A DNA stretch of 64,000 nucleotides, from assembly GCF_001553785.1 (NCBI RefSeq), contig NZ_LOJP01000001.1, positions 475,334-539,333 on the forward strand, given 5' to 3'. The position numbers and the translations under genes are program-made. Origin of the DNA: Actinoplanes sp. TFC3. Lineage in GTDB: Bacteria > Actinomycetota > Actinomycetes > Mycobacteriales > Micromonosporaceae. The notes under the pieces were generated by a model. It was not told the DNA's origin, did no database searches, and worked only from the letters and a program-made list of their open reading frames with translations. Below, piece after piece: positions 1-7,496 of the stretch; positions within the stretch are counted from its first letter, which is position 1; every line of letters begins with the position of its first letter.

Positions 1-168
1 ACAGGGGTAAAGGCAGCTCAAACGATGCCGTGGGGGACGCGCAAGGGTGTGCTGGCTTTTTTCAGGACGCGATTCAGCACATGTGATCGCTCACAGTAGA
101 CAAAGCTCGCACATGGGGGTGTTCGTTTCTGTAGGCCCGCTGCGGCCGCGACCAGGGCGCCGGCGCGG

Positions 169-903
169 TCAGCCTGGGGAGGCGGCCGGGATCAGGGCTG
201 CTGATTGGAACAGTAGGGCCAGGGCCCGGTGCTCGGCTGCCGGATCCGGCGCCGGTAGGCCGGACGCGGCTCGGATGTGGGCGAGCAGGCCGGGCTCCGG
301 AGCCAGCCGGTAGGCCCGCAGATAGTAGGCGACCGATTCGGTCCAGAGCCAGTGACCATCGGTCCGGTAGCTCATCGGTACGACCTCGCCGCGGGCCGGC
401 TCCACCACGTCGGTCAGCCGGGCTCCGGTGGCGAGCACCGGGGCGCCCGCCTCCAGATAGCAGGCCACCTCTTCAAGATCATCGCTGAGCTGCTCGTGGC
501 CGGGGTCGAAGCGGGCGCCGGTGGCATCGACGACATCGAAAACCCTCGCCACGTGCAGCGCCGGGGCCTCGGCAGTCATCCAGAGCAGGGCGCCGGCGTT
601 ACGAGCGGATCGGGTCGGCTGCTGTGGTTCGGTGCCCTGGGCGTACACCTCGATGGGAATGTCACCGAGTCCGCTCATGATCAGCGGGTCGGCCGTCTCG
701 AGGACGTAGGTGCGGGCCGGTTCCTGACCCGGGGTCAGCCGCCAGGCCCGCCACAGCGCCACCGCTCCGGGACGCTGGCTTACCGCCTGAACGACCGCGG
801 CATCCACCTCGTTACTCAGCTCGCGCCCGACCAGGTCCAGCAGCGGCGGCACGTGGCCCCCGAAGGTGCGCTGATCCGGCAGCGCCGGGACGAACACCGT
901 CAC
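169..903 (-). CDS. Protein A', conserved hypothetical of the YRTDG/YYL type
   Basis: About 244 residues. No catalytic family is recognised. The central and C-terminal part (VARVFD, then PMSYRTDGHWLW, SVAYYL, LAPEPGLLAHIRAA) is paralogous to the protein encoded at 2176-3147, which has VPMGYRTDGRWVW and TVAYYL at matching places; this copy lacks about 70 N-terminal residues of the other. The start is taken as GTG at 903 because it forms a GTGA overlap with the TGA of the upstream gene, implying translational coupling; a longer frame to 957 would overlap that gene by 58 bases. It is the last gene of a four-gene leftward set. No signal peptide or membrane segment is visible, so it is probably cytoplasmic. 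Association with type VII secretion or polymorphic toxins is inferred from the neighbours only. Confidence 0.75.
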   Translation of the reverse strand: MTVFVPALPDQRTFGGHVPPLLDLVGRELSNEVDAAVVQAVSQRPGAVALWRAWRLTPGQEPARTYVLETADPLIMSGLGDIPIEVYAQGTEPQQPTRSARNAGALLWMTAEAPALHVARVFDVVDATGARFDPGHEQLSDDLEEVACYLEAGAPVLATGARLTDVVEPARGEVVPMSYRTDGHWLWTESVAYYLRAYRLAPEPGLLAHIRAASGLPAPDPAAEHRALALLFQSAALIPAASPG

Positions 904-1538
904 CGCGCCGGTGCCGTCTCTACGGTCACCTCGGCCTCGTCGTCGCCCACCACCCACGGGATCACCTGGAGGCCTTGGCCGGCCTGCTCCTCACGGAACG
1001 AGGCGTACGCGTCGGCCACCTCCTCGTCGCTCATGATGGCCGTCTCGCGCACGAAGTCACCGGTGAGCCGGAACGGCACCGGGCCGCCCGGGTTGAACAG
1101 CACGTCAACCCCGTCCGGGATCAGCGCCACCAGGGCCATCAGGTCCACCTGCTGCCAGTCCGGCGAGCTCACCCGGCGCTGCTGGGCGGCGCTGGTCGCG
1201 ATCACCACGCAGCGCACGTCGTCGGGGGACTTGAGGATCAGCGGGCGGCCGTCGCCGTTGAGTGCGGCGGCGAGCAGGGCGTCGCGCATCATCACCTGCA
1301 ACTGCTCGGCGCGTACCTGGCCCTGCATCGCCAGCCGCAGCATTGCGTCGAGGGGGTCGGTCACCGAGTTGTCGTCGCGCGGCTCGTAGTCCGGGTTGCC
1401 GCGGAACGCGCCGACCGTGCCGTCCGCGTCGATCGGCCACAATCCGATCACCGCCTCCAGCGGGGGCACCTCGTCGCCGGGCTGCGGGCGCCAGTCCGGG
1501 TCCATCAGCAGGAAGTAGTTCTCCTGGTCCGGCTGCAT
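900..1538 (-). CDS. Protein B', SseB-like domain protein
   Basis: About 212 residues. N-terminal FLLMDPDW and VIGLWP segments are followed by a region (CVVIATS, SPDWQQVDL, VDVLFNPGGPVPFRLTGDFV) resembling the SseB N-terminal fold (Pfam SseB_N), where a short 'V.NPG' turn precedes the end of the domain. In actinobacteria such proteins often sit beside type VII secretion or toxin genes; their biochemical role is not established. It is a clear paralogue of the next gene upstream (same FLLMDP, NGDGRPL, NPGGP and RLTGDF landmarks). The start ATG at 1538 shares a base with the upstream stop (TGATG) and has a GGAAGGA ribosome binding site 7 bases away; this is preferred over ATG 1571, which would overlap by 34 bases. 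It overlaps the downstream gene by four bases. Confidence 0.8.
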   Translation of the reverse strand: MQPDQENYFLLMDPDWRPQPGDEVPPLEAVIGLWPIDADGTVGAFRGNPDYEPRDDNSVTDPLDAMLRLAMQGQVRAEQLQVMMRDALLAAALNGDGRPLILKSPDDVRCVVIATSAAQQRRVSSPDWQQVDLMALVALIPDGVDVLFNPGGPVPFRLTGDFVRETAIMSDEEVADAYASFREEQAGQGLQVIPWVVGDDEAEVTVETAPAR

Positions 1539-2158
1539 CAGTTGGATCCTTCCGTCTGCTCCGGCTGCCACGGCTCTACCGAGATGTCGCCCTCCGAACG
1601 GAACGACGTCCGGGCCGCGGTCAGCTCGTCGTCCTTCATCGCCGCGGTGGCGCGGATGAAGTCACCGGTGAGCCGCACGGTGGCCGGTCCGCCCGGATTG
1701 AGCAGAACATCCACTTGGTCCGGTAGGGCGGCGACCACCTCGTCGAGATCGGCGCGGCGCCAATCCGGTGACGCGATGCGCTCGCGGTGCGGGGTGCTGG
1801 TCGCGATGACGACGCACGGGACGCCGTCGGGGGACTTGCCGATCAGCGGCCGCCCGTCGCCGTTCATCGCCTGGTCGACCAGGCTGTCACGGAGCACGAG
1901 CTGCAGTTGTTCCATGCCGGCGTCGCCGCGTACGGTCAGGCGCAGCAGGGCGTCAACCGGGTCGGACGGCGAGTTCTCGTTCACCGGCCGGTACTGCGGG
2001 TTGCTGCGGAACCGGCCCACCGAGCCGTCCCCGGCCAGCGGCCACAACCCGACCACGGACTCGAACGGCGGGGTGTCACCCTCGTGCTCGGGCAGCCATT
2101 CCGGATCCATGAGCAGGAAGAAGCTGTCCTCTTCGGGTGCCTCGGCGGGGCTGGTCAT
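1538..2158 (-). CDS. Protein B, SseB-like domain protein
   Basis: About 206 residues, paralogous to the downstream gene over its full length (FFLLMDPEW, VVGLWPLAGDGSVG, NGDGRPLIGKSPDG, CVVIATS, VDVLLNPGGP, VRLTGDFI). The SseB-like assignment rests on the second half. The ATG at 2158 is preceded by GGAGGA at 8 bases and lies 17 bases after the stop of the upstream gene; a longer open frame to 2353 runs into that gene and is not used. It is cytoplasmic by appearance, with no signal peptide or hydrophobic segment. The tandem pair B-B' in the middle of the operon is flanked by another paralogous pair, giving the order A-B-B'-A'. Confidence 0.8.
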   Translation of the reverse strand: MTSPAEAPEEDSFFLLMDPEWLPEHEGDTPPFESVVGLWPLAGDGSVGRFRSNPQYRPVNENSPSDPVDALLRLTVRGDAGMEQLQLVLRDSLVDQAMNGDGRPLIGKSPDGVPCVVIATSTPHRERIASPDWRRADLDEVVAALPDQVDVLLNPGGPATVRLTGDFIRATAAMKDDELTAARTSFRSEGDISVEPWQPEQTEGSN

Positions 2159-2175
2159 CGTCCGATCCTCCTGCG

Positions 2176-3147
2176 TCAGGCCGTCCGCGCGCCCACCGCG
2201 GGCCGCGGCTCGAACAATGCCGCCAGCGCGCGATGCTCGCCGACGATCGTGGGCTGCGGTGCGACGAACCCGGCGGCCCGGATGTCCGCGAACAGCTCGG
2301 CGTCCGGGGCCAGGCCGTGGGTGCTCAGGTAGTACGCCACCGTGTCGGTCCACACCCAGCGTCCATCGGTGCGGTAGCCCATCGGCACGACCGCGCCGCG
2401 CGAGGGCTCGATGATGTCGGTGGTGCGCTGCGTGGTGGCCATGATCGGGGAGCCGGCGGCGAGGTAGGACACGGCGCGGTCACGCTCCGGGCCGTCGACC
2501 CGCTCATGGTCGTCGTCGAACCGGGGTCCACCCGGGCCACCCCTGTCGAAGACCCGAGCGATGCGCACAGCGGGGAACTCGCCGGCCGCCCACACCAGGG
2601 CTGAGGCCGCTCGGGCCTGCACCTGGTAAGGCGGCGGCTCCACGGCCGAAGAGTACGTCTCCACCTGCGGGTCAGCCAGGCCGGCCCGATCCAGGTCACG
2701 CATGACAGTCGCGCTCACGCCCGGAAGAAGGTGGGGGTCGGTCTCCATTTCGGCGACGTATACGCGTACCGGATGAACGGCTTGCGCGGCCCACTGCGGC
2801 GGCACCCGCCAGGAGCGCCAGAGGGCAATGGCCTGCGGGATCCGCGACAGCGACCGCACCGCGGCGCGATCAAGAGGATCGGTCAGCGGGCCAGACGTCA
2901 GATCTGTCACCGGTACGACCAAAGCAGCATCAGGATCGTGCGTGAAACTGTAAGCCGGCTCGGCCCGTAGCTGCGCGACCGCGTCGAGCGCCTTGGCCAC
3001 CGGTTCGGTGAATCCCTCGGCCAGCACCAGCCGGGCCCGCGCCAGGACGTCGGCAGGCAGCCGGCCGGCCAGCCGCAGCAGCTCCCGATGCAGCCGGGCC
3101 ACCTCGGCTTCGTGCTCCGTCATGCCGTCCTCGTCCGTGTCGCCCAT
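2176..3147 (-). CDS. Protein A, conserved hypothetical of the YRTDG/YYL type
   Basis: About 323 residues. Residues 1-60 form a charged helical region (LHRELLRLAGRLP and following), then a region shared with the last gene of the operon: ALWRSWRV, ARVFD, EPSRGAVVPMGYRTDG, WVWTDTVAYYL, LAPDAELFADIRAAG. No known catalytic motif is visible. The start could be ATG 3147 or ATG 3123 (the latter has GAGGA four bases upstream); I use 3147 and cannot decide between them. It begins 75 bases after the stop of the truncated caspase-like gene and is followed by B at 17 bases. The function is unknown; the context suggests an accessory, chaperone-like or immunity-like role for a secreted or polymorphic protein, which is inference. 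Confidence 0.7.
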   Translation of the reverse strand: MGDTDEDGMTEHEAEVARLHRELLRLAGRLPADVLARARLVLAEGFTEPVAKALDAVAQLRAEPAYSFTHDPDAALVVPVTDLTSGPLTDPLDRAAVRSLSRIPQAIALWRSWRVPPQWAAQAVHPVRVYVAEMETDPHLLPGVSATVMRDLDRAGLADPQVETYSSAVEPPPYQVQARAASALVWAAGEFPAVRIARVFDRGGPGGPRFDDDHERVDGPERDRAVSYLAAGSPIMATTQRTTDIIEPSRGAVVPMGYRTDGRWVWTDTVAYYLSTHGLAPDAELFADIRAAGFVAPQPTIVGEHRALAALFEPRPAVGARTA

Positions 3148-3222
3148 CAGGTGGCACCTATTCGACCACGGTGTTCGCACCGGCCGGTCGGGGCCGCTGA
3201 CAGGCGTGCCCCAACGGGCAGG

Positions 3223-3750
3223 TCAACTTTCCTTGATCCGGGTGTACTTGCCGTCTTCGACCCCGAAACGCCGGTATTCGCCGACAAACAGGCTGCCGGC
3301 GCTGGGGTTGGCCCGGAACGACCCGGTAGCCCCGTACACCTGCCCGGTGAAGCCGAACTGCCGCAGCCGTACCAGCAGGTCGTACCCGGAACCGGTCTTG
3401 TCCTTCGCGGTGTTCGAGCCGAGCACCACCACGACGGACGCCAGGCCGGAGCGGGAGTTCCGCAGGGCCCCGGAGGCCAGGACCAGGTCAGCCATCTGAG
3501 TGCCGGTGACAACTATGGGGGTACGGGTGGAGGTCGCGCCTTCCAGCTTGAACGAGGTGCTGGTCGCGGCGGCGTCGAGCCAGAACACCCGGGTGGGGCT
3601 CAGGCCGGAGCGGCCGCCCCAGGGAGTGGCGGTCGAGACGGCGGTGGTGCCGTGGCGGTCGTACCGGGCGTAGTTGTCGTGGTTCGCGTCGACGGCGGTG
3701 ACGAACTCCTCGATCAGGCGGCGGCCATAGGAGCCCTTCGCGAAGCCCAT
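3223..3750 (-). CDS. 5'-truncated, catalytically degenerate 'lonely Cys' caspase-like fragment
   Basis: The ATG-initiated frame gives 175 residues, but coding character runs further 5', to about 3822 (IPLEAVRNVVVRQNGKIIG), where it meets no start codon. The layout (a DGR/GxxFG-like opening, PW at about residue 44, a strand, then VVTGTQMADLVLASGALR, VVVLGSN and GFTGQVYGATG) resembles the caspase-like 'lonely Cys' domain found at the end of giant actinobacterial polymorphic proteins. In that family an HxHG strand and an LLSCxAG strand carry the His and Cys; here the matching strands read VFWLDAA and VVVLGSNTA, so both residues are absent. I therefore read it as an inactive 3' relic of a much larger gene. 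The family assignment is from memory of the pattern and is tentative. Confidence 0.5.
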   Translation of the reverse strand: MGFAKGSYGRRLIEEFVTAVDANHDNYARYDRHGTTAVSTATPWGGRSGLSPTRVFWLDAAATSTSFKLEGATSTRTPIVVTGTQMADLVLASGALRNSRSGLASVVVVLGSNTAKDKTGSGYDLLVRLRQFGFTGQVYGATGSFRANPSAGSLFVGEYRRFGVEDGKYTRIKES

Positions 3751-3825
3751 GCCGATGATCTTGCCGTTCTGGCGGACTACGACGTTGCGGACGGCTTCCA
3801 GGGGAATTGGGGGTGCGGGCTGTAG

Positions 3826-3942
3826 GGGGCGGTGCTCAACGTGGCAGTCGAACAGTGGTTGGAGCAGGACGGCGACCGGTCGCTGAGCGGGTTTGTCGAC
3901 GACGCGGTCGCCGCGGTGCGGTCAGTGACCGCGGACCGGTAG
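3826..3942 (+). pseudogene. Relic of a TetR-type regulator C-terminus
   Basis: After a TAG at 3823 the plus strand reads AVLNVAVEQWLEQDGDRSL, then SGFVDDAVAAVRSVTADR and a stop at 3940. Nearly all third positions are G or C, and the amphipathic helix plus short tail look like the last helix of TetR-family ligand domains. There is no start codon, DNA-binding domain or upstream continuation, so only about 38 codons survive. It overlaps the end of the SMP-30 gene by 21 bases in convergent orientation, and abuts the minus-strand caspase-like relic within a few bases, marking a rearrangement junction. Confidence 0.45.
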
Positions 3943-4800
3943 GGCCGTCCGTCCGGTGGCGCCGGCCTCGGTGATCAGCACTGCGCCGTCGGCTGGGCCG
4001 GGGGTGTCGAGGCCGCCGCGGCCGCTGGTGACGATCAGGGTGCCGCCGACCAGGCACACACTGGTGGGCTGTCGAGCGGGTACGGCGATGCGCCGATCGG
4101 GTGCGCCGTCGGGGCGGAAGCGCTGAACAGCACCGCCGCCGAACAGAGCCGCCCAGACATGACCATCGCTGTCGACGGTGAGGCCGTCGGGGGAGCCCTG
4201 ACCGGGGTCGAGGCGAGCGAACGGACGGCGGTTGCTGAGCTGTCCGCTGCCGGCCTCGACGTCGAATTGGTCGATGTGCCCGAGCGGGGTGTCGGACAGG
4301 TACATGGTCCGCCCGTCCGGGCTGAAGGCGGGTCCGTTGGCGACGGTGAGGTCCCGGACCATGGTGTGCACGCTGCCGTCGGGATCCAGCCGGTACAGCG
4401 CTCCGGCCTTGGCGGACTGGTCGCAGGCCATGCTGCCGGCCCAGAACCGCCCGGCCGGGTCGGCCACCGCGTCGTTCATCCGCCACGGCTTGCTGGTTAC
4501 CGGCTCGGGCTCGGCAACTGGTTTCACGGCCATCCCCGAGACAGCTCCTAGGCGTACGAAGCCGGTTCCTGCGGCGGCCAGCCACTCGCCGGGGCGGTCG
4601 GCGATCGGGGCCACCGCCGCGAGCGGCTCGTCCAGGCGGACCAGCTCGGTCAGCGCGTTCATGCCCGGTTTGAGGGCATCGGCGGGCGCGCTGAGCAGCC
4701 GGCCGTTCGGGATGTCAACCAGCACCAGGCGGTCACCTACCCAGCGGGAGCCTTCACCGAGCTCGTACCGGTCGCAAGTCAGCACCTCAACTTCACTCAT
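3922..4800 (-). CDS. SMP-30/gluconolactonase/LRE family protein
   Basis: 292 residues, the usual length for a six-bladed beta-propeller lactonase. These enzymes hydrolyse sugar lactones using one divalent metal held by a Glu near the N-terminus, an Asn and an Asp. Matching landmarks are YELGEGSRW near residue 12, WRMNDA and VANGPAFSPDG in the middle, and QGSPDGLTVD at about two thirds. The first blade begins right after the chosen ATG at 4800, which has a GGGGGGA stretch about 11 bases upstream; a longer frame to 4842 adds only SGCDSAVRGDLPV and is not used. No signal peptide is seen. It could act on a lactone from extracellular sugar oxidation by the upstream operon, but the terminator at 4949-4984 separates the units. 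The exact substrate is unknown. Confidence 0.85.
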   Translation of the reverse strand: MSEVEVLTCDRYELGEGSRWVGDRLVLVDIPNGRLLSAPADALKPGMNALTELVRLDEPLAAVAPIADRPGEWLAAAGTGFVRLGAVSGMAVKPVAEPEPVTSKPWRMNDAVADPAGRFWAGSMACDQSAKAGALYRLDPDGSVHTMVRDLTVANGPAFSPDGRTMYLSDTPLGHIDQFDVEAGSGQLSNRRPFARLDPGQGSPDGLTVDSDGHVWAALFGGGAVQRFRPDGAPDRRIAVPARQPTSVCLVGGTLIVTSGRGGLDTPGPADGAVLITEAGATGRTALPVRGH

Positions 4801-4948
4801 GACAGGCAAGTCCCCCCTCACCGCAGAATCACACCCGCTCAAGTGCCGCCAGGTAATCAGCGTGGCGAGAGTCAGGGCGGCGGCCAGGACCGCGGTGGTG
4901 GCACTGATGATGTCCCCCGTCTCATTGATCGAAGGGGATCGTCAGGGG

Positions 4949-4984
4949 CCGGCGGCAGGATGGGGGATCCCGCCCTGCCGCCGG
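4949..4984 (-). terminator. Hairpin terminator of the copper/sugar-oxidation operon
   Basis: A perfect 11-bp inverted repeat (CCGGCGGCAGG at 4949-4959 and CCTGCCGCCGG at 4974-4984) lies nine bases beyond the stop of the last gene of the 12.5-5.0 kb operon. There is no long T run, as is common in high-GC actinobacteria. Confidence 0.7.
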
Positions 4985-4992
4985 TTAGCGCA

Positions 4993-5970
4993 TCAGAGGT
5001 TGGCAGCGCCTGCGGCTACGGCCTCGTCAACCGCGGCGTCGTGGCGCTTCTCGGCGCGCTGCTCGGTTTTGTCCTCGCGGGAGGCGGCGGCCGCGCCCAG
5101 GCGCTTTGCCGCTGCCGTGGCGGGGGCCGGGTCACCGACGATGCCGCCGCGGATGCGGTTGCTGGCGGCTACCTGGGCGACCGGGGTGTTGCGCTGGACC
5201 GTGAGCTTGCCGTCGATGATGGTGCCGGCGACCGTGGCCGTGCCGGTGGTGTTGGTGATGCTGACGTCGGCGCCGAAGTAGCCGCCCGAGGCGCAGCTGT
5301 CCAGGGCGCCGTCCGGGCCGAGTTGCACGCCGCCGCGGTTGCCCGAGAAGGTGCCCCGGCCGCGAACCGCGCTGCCGCAGACCACGCTGCCGGTGCTGCT
5401 GTTGAGCACCGACAGCGCGCCGTCGACGAACGAGTCGTGCAGGTCGGTGTAGTACGTGCCCGTCGTGTTGAGCGAACCCGTCACCTCGCTGCCGGTGCCC
5501 AGGCGGATCTCGCCGGCCGAGGCGTTGACCGAACCGGTGACGCTGGCGTCCTCGGCGAACAGGAAGCTGTCGACGGTGGCCGAGCCCCTGGCCCGTACCG
5601 TGATCGGTCCGCTCTCCGCGGATTGCAGGTAGACGCCGTAGCCGCCGGAGGCCAGCGTGATCTCGCCCCGCACGGTGCTCTGCTTGGCGTCCAGGTAGCC
5701 GTCCGCGGCGATGCTGACCTGCCCGTCGACGCGGCCGCCGGTGACCACCAGGTTCGCGCCCGCCGCCACGCTCACGTTGCCGGTGATGATGGTTCCGGTG
5801 AGGGCGCAGGACTCACCTGCGGGCACAAACAGATCATTGGGTACGGTCACCGCACCGCCGGTGCCGACACAGTAGGTGACCAGGTCGGCGCTGGCGCTCG
5901 GGGCGGCCCCCAGCACGCCGGCGGCAACGGCGGCGGTGGTGGTGACGGCGAGGACGACTGTTCGTCTCAT
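4993..5970 (-). CDS. Secreted beta-helix (polymer-forming-like) protein
   Basis: 325 residues. A Sec signal peptide (MRRTVVLAVTTTAAVAAG, cleavage near SASA-DLV) is followed by a run of short strand-turn repeats, G-x-[VI]-x-[VL]-x2-G, such as ITGNVSV, VDGQVSI and VRGEITL. This pattern resembles right-handed beta-helix or bactofilin-like (polymer-forming) domains. Six Cys are spread through the mature part. The C-terminal 60 residues are Ala/Glu/Lys/Arg-rich and probably helical. The ATG at 5970 has AGGAG eight bases upstream. It is the last gene of the operon, 35 bases after the cupredoxin gene. It has no enzyme motif; a structural or surface-anchoring role is a guess. Confidence 0.7.
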   Translation of the reverse strand: MRRTVVLAVTTTAAVAAGVLGAAPSASADLVTYCVGTGGAVTVPNDLFVPAGESCALTGTIITGNVSVAAGANLVVTGGRVDGQVSIAADGYLDAKQSTVRGEITLASGGYGVYLQSAESGPITVRARGSATVDSFLFAEDASVTGSVNASAGEIRLGTGSEVTGSLNTTGTYYTDLHDSFVDGALSVLNSSTGSVVCGSAVRGRGTFSGNRGGVQLGPDGALDSCASGGYFGADVSITNTTGTATVAGTIIDGKLTVQRNTPVAQVAASNRIRGGIVGDPAPATAAAKRLGAAAASREDKTEQRAEKRHDAAVDEAVAAGAANL

Positions 5971-6005
5971 GCTTGCTGCTCCTGTCCGGAGGGTGGATGT
6001 GGTTC

Positions 6006-7487
6006 TCATGAGCCGATGCCCGAGCGGGCCGCCGCCCGCACGATGGTCCCGGCCTGGCGCGCGGTCAGGGTGCCGGCCGCGCTCAACCGGTCGGTGACCG
6101 TCTGCACGTGGCGCACGAAGGCGGCGTGGGTCGCATAGGTGGCGTGCTCGGCGATCAGGTCGCTGATGGTGCAGCCGTTGCCGGTGTCGGTGTTGGCCAC
6201 GCCGGTGTCGTCGGAGCCGATGACCACCGTGGCCCGGGTGTCGGAGCCGGGACAGCCGTCGGTGCCGCCGGGCTCGACGGTGAAGGCCAGCGACTGTTCG
6301 GCGGCGGTGTTGCCCTTGTTATCCGTCGCCCGGTAGCGCAGCGTGTGCGAGCCGGGAGCGGTGACCACGATCGGGGCGGTGTACCGGGTCCAGGCGCCGT
6401 TGTCGAGCGCGTACTCGATGGTGGCCACACCCGAACCGGCGTCGGTGGCGGTCACCGTGACCGTGGCCGAGCCGTCGCCGCCGGTGGCTGCGGCGGTGAC
6501 CGTGGGCGGGGTGGTGTCCTCGGCCGGCGGGGCCACCACCACGATGTGGGCCATCTGCTCGGCCGAGGTGTTCCCGGCGTTGTCGGTGGCCCGGTAGTGG
6601 ACCATGTGCATGCCCACCGTGTTGACCACCACGGGCTGCGTGTACGCGGTCCACGCACCGCCGTCGACCTGGTACTCGATGCGGGCCACACCGGAGTCGT
6701 CATCGGTGGCCGTGAGCGTGACGCTCGCCGGGCCCACGTAGTTGCCGCCGGCGTCCTGCTGACCGCTGACCTGGGCGGTGACGGTCGGCGCGGTCACATC
6801 CTCGTCGCTGGGCTCGGTGACGGTGAACGTCGCCGAGCCGGGCTCGGAGGTGTTGCCCGCCTTGTCGGTGGCCCGGTAGCGCGCGAGGTGCTCGCCGACC
6901 GTGCTGACCACCACCGGGGCGGTGTAGCGCGTCCAGGCCCCGCCGTCGATCTGGTACTCGACGGTGCCGACCCCGGAACCGCTGTCGGTGGCGGTCACCG
7001 TGACCGTCGCCGAACCCTCGCCCCCGGTCACCGAGGCGCTGACCGTCGGCGCGGTGGTGTCCTCGACCGGCCCGCCGCCGGTGACCACGAGCTCGCCGAC
7101 CATGGTGCTGTGCCCGGGAATCGTGCAGAAGTAGCGGTACTTGCCCGCGGTCAGGGTCACCGTTGTCGTGTGCCGGCCGTTCTCGGTGTCGAACGGGCTG
7201 GCCAGGATGTTCAGCGCGACGTCATGGTTGTAGCCCTCCGTGGTGGTGTCGAAGGTCAGCGTGTGCGGCATGCCCGTCGTGTTGCCGGTGGCCGCGCTGT
7301 TCTCGAAAACAACGGTGGTTTCGCCGGTGACCGCCTCGGTGGGCGCCGACCGGTACTTGGTGGTGTCGTCGTTACCGGTCCAGGTCAAGGTCTGCACCGG
7401 GGCCGCCTGAACCGGCGGGGTGAGCACCGGGGCGACTGCCAGCAGCAAGCCCAGCAGCACAGCACCGGTTTTTGAACGTACCGTCAT
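6006..7487 (-). CDS. Secreted cupredoxin fused to three OmpL47/Ig-like repeats
   Basis: 493 residues. Residues 1-28 are a Sec signal peptide. Residues 30-138 form a plastocyanin/azurin-type blue-copper domain with a complete type 1 site: His75 (MPHT), Cys121, His126 and Met129 (CTIPGHSTM). Three repeats of about 85 residues follow (146-415), each with the DTxxPTVxA opening and the G-x-W-T-x-Y ... YRATDxxGNT pattern of OmpL47/bacterial Ig-like domains. The last about 75 residues (from CPGSDTRATVVIG) are a separate module also present in the upstream giant protein. It probably carries electrons outside the cell, between the sugar dehydrogenase domain and the multicopper oxidase encoded in the same operon; that pairing is inferred. 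The ATG lies 10 bases after the upstream stop with a GGAAGAGG site. Confidence 0.85.
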   Translation of the reverse strand: MTVRSKTGAVLLGLLLAVAPVLTPPVQAAPVQTLTWTGNDDTTKYRSAPTEAVTGETTVVFENSAATGNTTGMPHTLTFDTTTEGYNHDVALNILASPFDTENGRHTTTVTLTAGKYRYFCTIPGHSTMVGELVVTGGGPVEDTTAPTVSASVTGGEGSATVTVTATDSGSGVGTVEYQIDGGAWTRYTAPVVVSTVGEHLARYRATDKAGNTSEPGSATFTVTEPSDEDVTAPTVTAQVSGQQDAGGNYVGPASVTLTATDDDSGVARIEYQVDGGAWTAYTQPVVVNTVGMHMVHYRATDNAGNTSAEQMAHIVVVAPPAEDTTPPTVTAAATGGDGSATVTVTATDAGSGVATIEYALDNGAWTRYTAPIVVTAPGSHTLRYRATDNKGNTAAEQSLAFTVEPGGTDGCPGSDTRATVVIGSDDTGVANTDTGNGCTISDLIAEHATYATHAAFVRHVQTVTDRLSAAGTLTARQAGTIVRAAARSGIGS

Positions 7488-7496
7488 AGCCTCTTC

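Noticed and set aside
1..168. Open frame from 47 to 313 at the left edge
   Set aside because: It overlaps the A' gene and has no supported start or family; nothing is annotated here.
4810..4930. Hydrophobic stretch SATTAVLAAALTLATLITW in frame upstream of the SMP-30 start, as a possible membrane anchor
   Set aside because: There is no start codon before the stop upstream, and a ribosome binding site supports ATG 4800; kept only as a curiosity.
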